Part shown: positions 61,980-64,000 of the stretch, one piece after another | Position numbering within the stretch: position 1 is the first letter of the stretch | How the letters are laid out: each line of letters opens with the position of its first letter | Source of the DNA: Haliscomenobacter sp041740695 | GTDB lineage: Bacteria > Bacteroidota > Bacteroidia > Chitinophagales > Saprospiraceae | Length of the DNA: 64,000 nucleotides | Direction of reading: 5' to 3' | Assembly (NCBI RefSeq): GCF_041740695.1 | Contig: NZ_JBGSLK010000058.1 | Location: 30,655-94,654 of the forward strand | Position numbers and translations under genes: made by a program | The notes under the pieces: model-generated | Database searches by the model: none | What the model was told of the DNA's origin: nothing | What the model saw: only the letters and a program-made list of their open reading frames with translations

Positions 61980-62011
61980 TTTGCATCTTAAAAAGATTAC
62001 TTTTATATTTG
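61980..62011 (+). promoter_or_regulatory. strong Bacteroidota-type promoter
   Basis: TTTG (61980-61983), 20 nt, TATATTTG (62004-62011): a full match to TTTG/TAnnTTTG. Predicted transcription start is about 62016-62019, more than 260 nt before the next gene. Confidence 0.65.
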
Positions 62012-62016
62012 CTCAA

Positions 62017-62162
62017 TAGTTTTTTGACAGAGGTTTGTTCCTATAATTAGGCGAAGTCAATAACAATTTGTTGCTATTGACTTCGAGAAACTCGAAAAAG
62101 AACATTAACTGGGGTTTAGTTTTACTTAGGGCCGGGGAACTTATTGATCCTCGGTCTTTTTT
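62017..62162 (+). ncRNA. candidate small RNA or terminator-controlled leader
   Basis: Between the promoter and the nucleotidase gene lie a hairpin CGAAGTCAATA / TATTGACTTCG (62052-62085) and a second hairpin GGCCGGGGA / TCCTCGGTC (62130-62156) followed by TTTTTTA, a Rho-independent terminator. This would give an RNA of about 145 nt, either a free small RNA or an attenuated leader of the nucleotidase gene. It matches no RNA family known to me. Confidence 0.45.
62130..62162 (+). terminator. Rho-independent terminator/attenuator
   Basis: A 9-bp stem with two G-U pairs, a 9-nt loop and six T residues, 120 nt upstream of the nucleotidase ATG. Confidence 0.65.
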
Positions 62163-62283
62163 ATTTGTAGTAAATTTGTTAACCGTAGTTTGGTTGATTG
62201 TTTTTAACCATGTTTTCGACTTACTAAATAGGACTCCTGCCTATTTCTGCTTTCCCTATCTTCATTTAGCCTAAAATCTTTTT

Positions 62284-63828
62284 ATGAAAAAAATGCAACC
62301 TTTAGGACTCTTGCTCCTTTTGTTCGTAGTGGGAAGCTGCGCCATAAAAATTCCACAGCAGCGTACACCACAAGCCATCGACTTTATCATTCTCCAAATC
62401 AACGACGTTTACGAGATCGCTCCCCTGGAAGGTGGCAACGCGGGTGGTTTGGCCAGAGTCGCCAGCATTCGGAAAGAATTGCTCAAAGAAACCCCCAACG
62501 TAGTCACAGTCATCGCAGGTGATTTCCTTTCACCTAGCCTTACCGCCAATCTTAAGCTGGAAACCGGCGAAAAAATAGCAGGACTTCAAATGATTGAAAC
62601 GCTTAATGCGATGGGCTTGGATTATGCGACTTTCGGCAATCATGAATTTGACGAAAGAGACTCGGCTCTGGTGCAAAAACGCTTCAACCAGTGTACATTT
62701 CGTTTTGTGAGCGCCAATGTTCGACGGGTGTATACCGGAGGGGCAATTGCACCTTTCAAACAGACCGTCAAGGGTAAAACTGAACTGGTCCCTGATTTTA
62801 TCAATCATACCTTTAAAAACAGCGCAGGTGATTCCATGAAATTGGCCTTTACAGGAGTATTGTTGCCGTTCACCAAACGGCCTTATGTACACTATTTGCC
62901 AGTGGAGGAAAATTTCCGCCGTGCCGTTGGCCAAGCCAAATCCCAAAGTGATGTGGTGGTGGCGCTGACCCACCTTTCTGCTGCCGATGATCGTGCTTTG
63001 GCCGCAGCAGTACCTGGCGTGCCCCTCTTTATTGGTGGCCACGACCATGACCATCAGGATCACTATGTGGAAAACACCATCATTACCAAGGCGGATGCCA
63101 ATGCTAAAACCGTGTACATCCATCGCTGTAGGTTTGATCCCAACTCAAAATTGGTGCGGATTCAATCATCACTTAAATACGTCAATGCCTCGATTCCTTT
63201 CGATCCTGCCACCCAAGCAGTTGTAGACAAATGGGTTTCCAAAGTGGATCAGACGCTCCGCAACAATGGCTATCAACCCGAACAAAAAATTGCTACCCTG
63301 CGTGAACCCCTGGAGTGTAAAGAAACCGATATCCGCAGCCGCCAAACCAATTTTGGCACCATGACGGCCCAGGCCATGGAATACGCCATGCCTGGCGCAG
63401 ATGCCTATTTGGTCAACTCAGGCTCCATGCGGCTGGATGATAACTTGGCGGGGGCAATGACGGTATATGACGTAGTGCGTTCTTTCCCCTTTGGCGGGGG
63501 CTTCGCACGGCAAGAAATTCCAGGATCGGAATTGAAAAATTTACTGGACAATGGCCTAAAAAAGAATAAAACCGAAGGGGGGTACTTACAGGTCAGTCAC
63601 ATCAACGAAGTAAATGGGGCTTGGCAGATCAATGGCAAACCTATTGACGATAAACAAATCTACAAACTGGTTATCTCTTCTTTTGTGGCGGCAGGCAGTG
63701 AAGCCAATCTGGGTTTTATGGGCAAATACAAAGCCGATGAACCCAAAATGCTGACCACCAGCAAAGGCAAACAAATCAAAAATGATGTGCGGGATGTGGT
63801 GATTGAGTACATGACAGCGGCTTATTAG
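62284..63828 (+). CDS. 5'-nucleotidase/2',3'-cyclic phosphodiesterase family lipoprotein
   Basis: A 514-residue exported enzyme of the UshA family. Lipobox VVGSC (Cys 19); the metallophosphatase domain (about 32-315) has INDVYEI, AGDFLSPS, FGNHEFDERD, ALTHLSAADD and GGHDHDHQDH metal motifs, and the C-terminal 5'-nucleotidase domain (about 345-500) has TNFGTMTAQAMEY, NSGSMRLDDNLAGAMT and FPFGGGF. It hydrolyses nucleotides outside the inner membrane. INDVYE replaces the usual NDxHG. Its last 12 codons and stop are repeated exactly, inverted, at the window end. Confidence 0.87.
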   Translation: MKKMQPLGLLLLLFVVGSCAIKIPQQRTPQAIDFIILQINDVYEIAPLEGGNAGGLARVASIRKELLKETPNVVTVIAGDFLSPSLTANLKLETGEKIAGLQMIETLNAMGLDYATFGNHEFDERDSALVQKRFNQCTFRFVSANVRRVYTGGAIAPFKQTVKGKTELVPDFINHTFKNSAGDSMKLAFTGVLLPFTKRPYVHYLPVEENFRRAVGQAKSQSDVVVALTHLSAADDRALAAAVPGVPLFIGGHDHDHQDHYVENTIITKADANAKTVYIHRCRFDPNSKLVRIQSSLKYVNASIPFDPATQAVVDKWVSKVDQTLRNNGYQPEQKIATLREPLECKETDIRSRQTNFGTMTAQAMEYAMPGADAYLVNSGSMRLDDNLAGAMTVYDVVRSFPFGGGFARQEIPGSELKNLLDNGLKKNKTEGGYLQVSHINEVNGAWQINGKPIDDKQIYKLVISSFVAAGSEANLGFMGKYKADEPKMLTTSKGKQIKNDVRDVVIEYMTAAY

Positions 63829-64000
63829 TTGAGGAGTTGAGGAGTTGAGGGAGGTTGAGGAAGGTTTAGGCTACCGCGAGCGATTTTGACAATGTTCTTC
63901 TCTAAGTCGCTCGCGGTAGCCTAAACCTTCCTCAACCTCCCTCAACTCCTCAACTCCTCAACTAATAAGCCGCTGTCATGTACTCAATCACCACATCCCG
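63790..64000. repeat. 94-bp perfect inverted repeat including family A copy 6
   Basis: 63790-63883 and 63907-64000 are exact reverse complements. The arms comprise the last 39 bp of the nucleotidase gene, GTTGAGGA-type units and the core GGCTACCGCGAGCGA. Only the 23-nt centre is asymmetric and is the normal family A centre. The palindrome may continue beyond the window. Confidence 0.9.
63962..64000 (-). CDS. 3' end of a convergent 5'-nucleotidase-like gene
   Basis: The minus strand from the window edge encodes RDVVIEYMTAAY and a TAG stop, identical in DNA to the end of the gene at 62284-63828. It is either a convergent paralogue with a converted 3' end or an inverted duplication. Only 12 codons are visible. 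Confidence 0.6.
   Translation of the reverse strand, partial: RDVVIEYMTAAY

Noticed and set aside
62068..62274. 68-codon frame between the small RNA candidate and the nucleotidase
   Set aside because: It runs through a hairpin and a Rho-independent terminator, and the residue make-up is unconvincing.
8091..63964. Family A repeats as a CRISPR array
   Set aside because: Copies are scattered over 55 kb, each is a long palindrome by itself, and there are no regularly spaced direct repeats with unique spacers or cas genes.

Overview
The window looks like chromosomal DNA of a filamentous or environmental member of the Bacteroidota, most likely family Saprospiraceae (a Haliscomenobacter-like organism is my guess, from general gene style only). 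Supporting signs are a type IX secretion C-terminal sorting domain, a PorE-like TPR/PD40/OmpA protein, DUF2911, DUF2147, DUF4097, DUF5362 and HYC_CC_PP family genes, promoter elements of the Bacteroidota type (TTTG about 20 nt before TAnnTTTG), and few Shine-Dalgarno sequences. Both ends cut genes: a thioredoxin at the left and the last 12 codons of a 5'-nucleotidase-like gene at the right. No rRNA, tRNA, phage, insertion sequence or CRISPR array was recognised.

Layout. 1-3.6 kb: thioredoxin, HemJ, an alpha/beta hydrolase, a PaaK/CoF-synthetase-like ligase and a lipoprotein. 3.9-6.4 kb: a secreted protein, a membrane AraC regulator and a glyoxalase-fold protein. 6.5-9.5 kb: an ECF sigma factor, a HEAT-repeat anti-sigma-like protein and two DUF4097 proteins, on the minus strand. 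9.7-14.2 kb: an RNA ligase, then an MBOAT acyltransferase paired with an SGNH hydrolase that carries a LysM insert. 14.4-15.4 kb: an AT-rich patch with a DUF1963 gene. 15.5-23.7 kb: glycoside hydrolase, Rrf2 regulator, methyltransferase, HemN, SmpB and a DPP-IV-type peptidase. 23.7-27 kb: an XRE regulator divergent from a membrane-anchored MutS-like ATPase. 27-31.7 kb: an accessory-looking region with two tandem paralogous helical-repeat proteins of unknown family and a divergent small unknown gene. 31.7-43.9 kb: DctA-type symporter, MoxR ATPase, two UDP-sugar (wlb/wbp) genes, PpiD, a murein-peptidase-like protein, alkyltransferase-like protein, PorE-like protein, YgjP-type protease and SerC. 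44.7-54.1 kb: a copper/silver handling cluster (Cys-rich HYC_CC_PP protein, DUF2911 protein, frameshifted CusA, TolC-type CusC, CusB with metal-binding ends, HMA protein, metal-binding lipoprotein). 54.2-59.7 kb: TrhO, LepA, an LpxH-like phosphatase, a lipoprotein and an AraC regulator. 59.9-61.8 kb: a FAD oxidoreductase and phosphonatase-like hydrolase pair for aminophosphonate breakdown. 62-64 kb: a possible small RNA and a 5'-nucleotidase.

The most unusual property is the number of long, imperfect inverted repeats between genes. At least five sequence families can be told apart by eye. Family A (arms built from GTTGAGGA-like units around a GGCTACCGC core) has six full copies plus arm-only relatives; families B, C and D have two copies each; E and F were seen once. 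Several copies reach into the neighbouring genes and supply their stop codons. The last copy belongs to a perfect 94-bp-arm palindrome that includes the 3' ends of two convergent genes.
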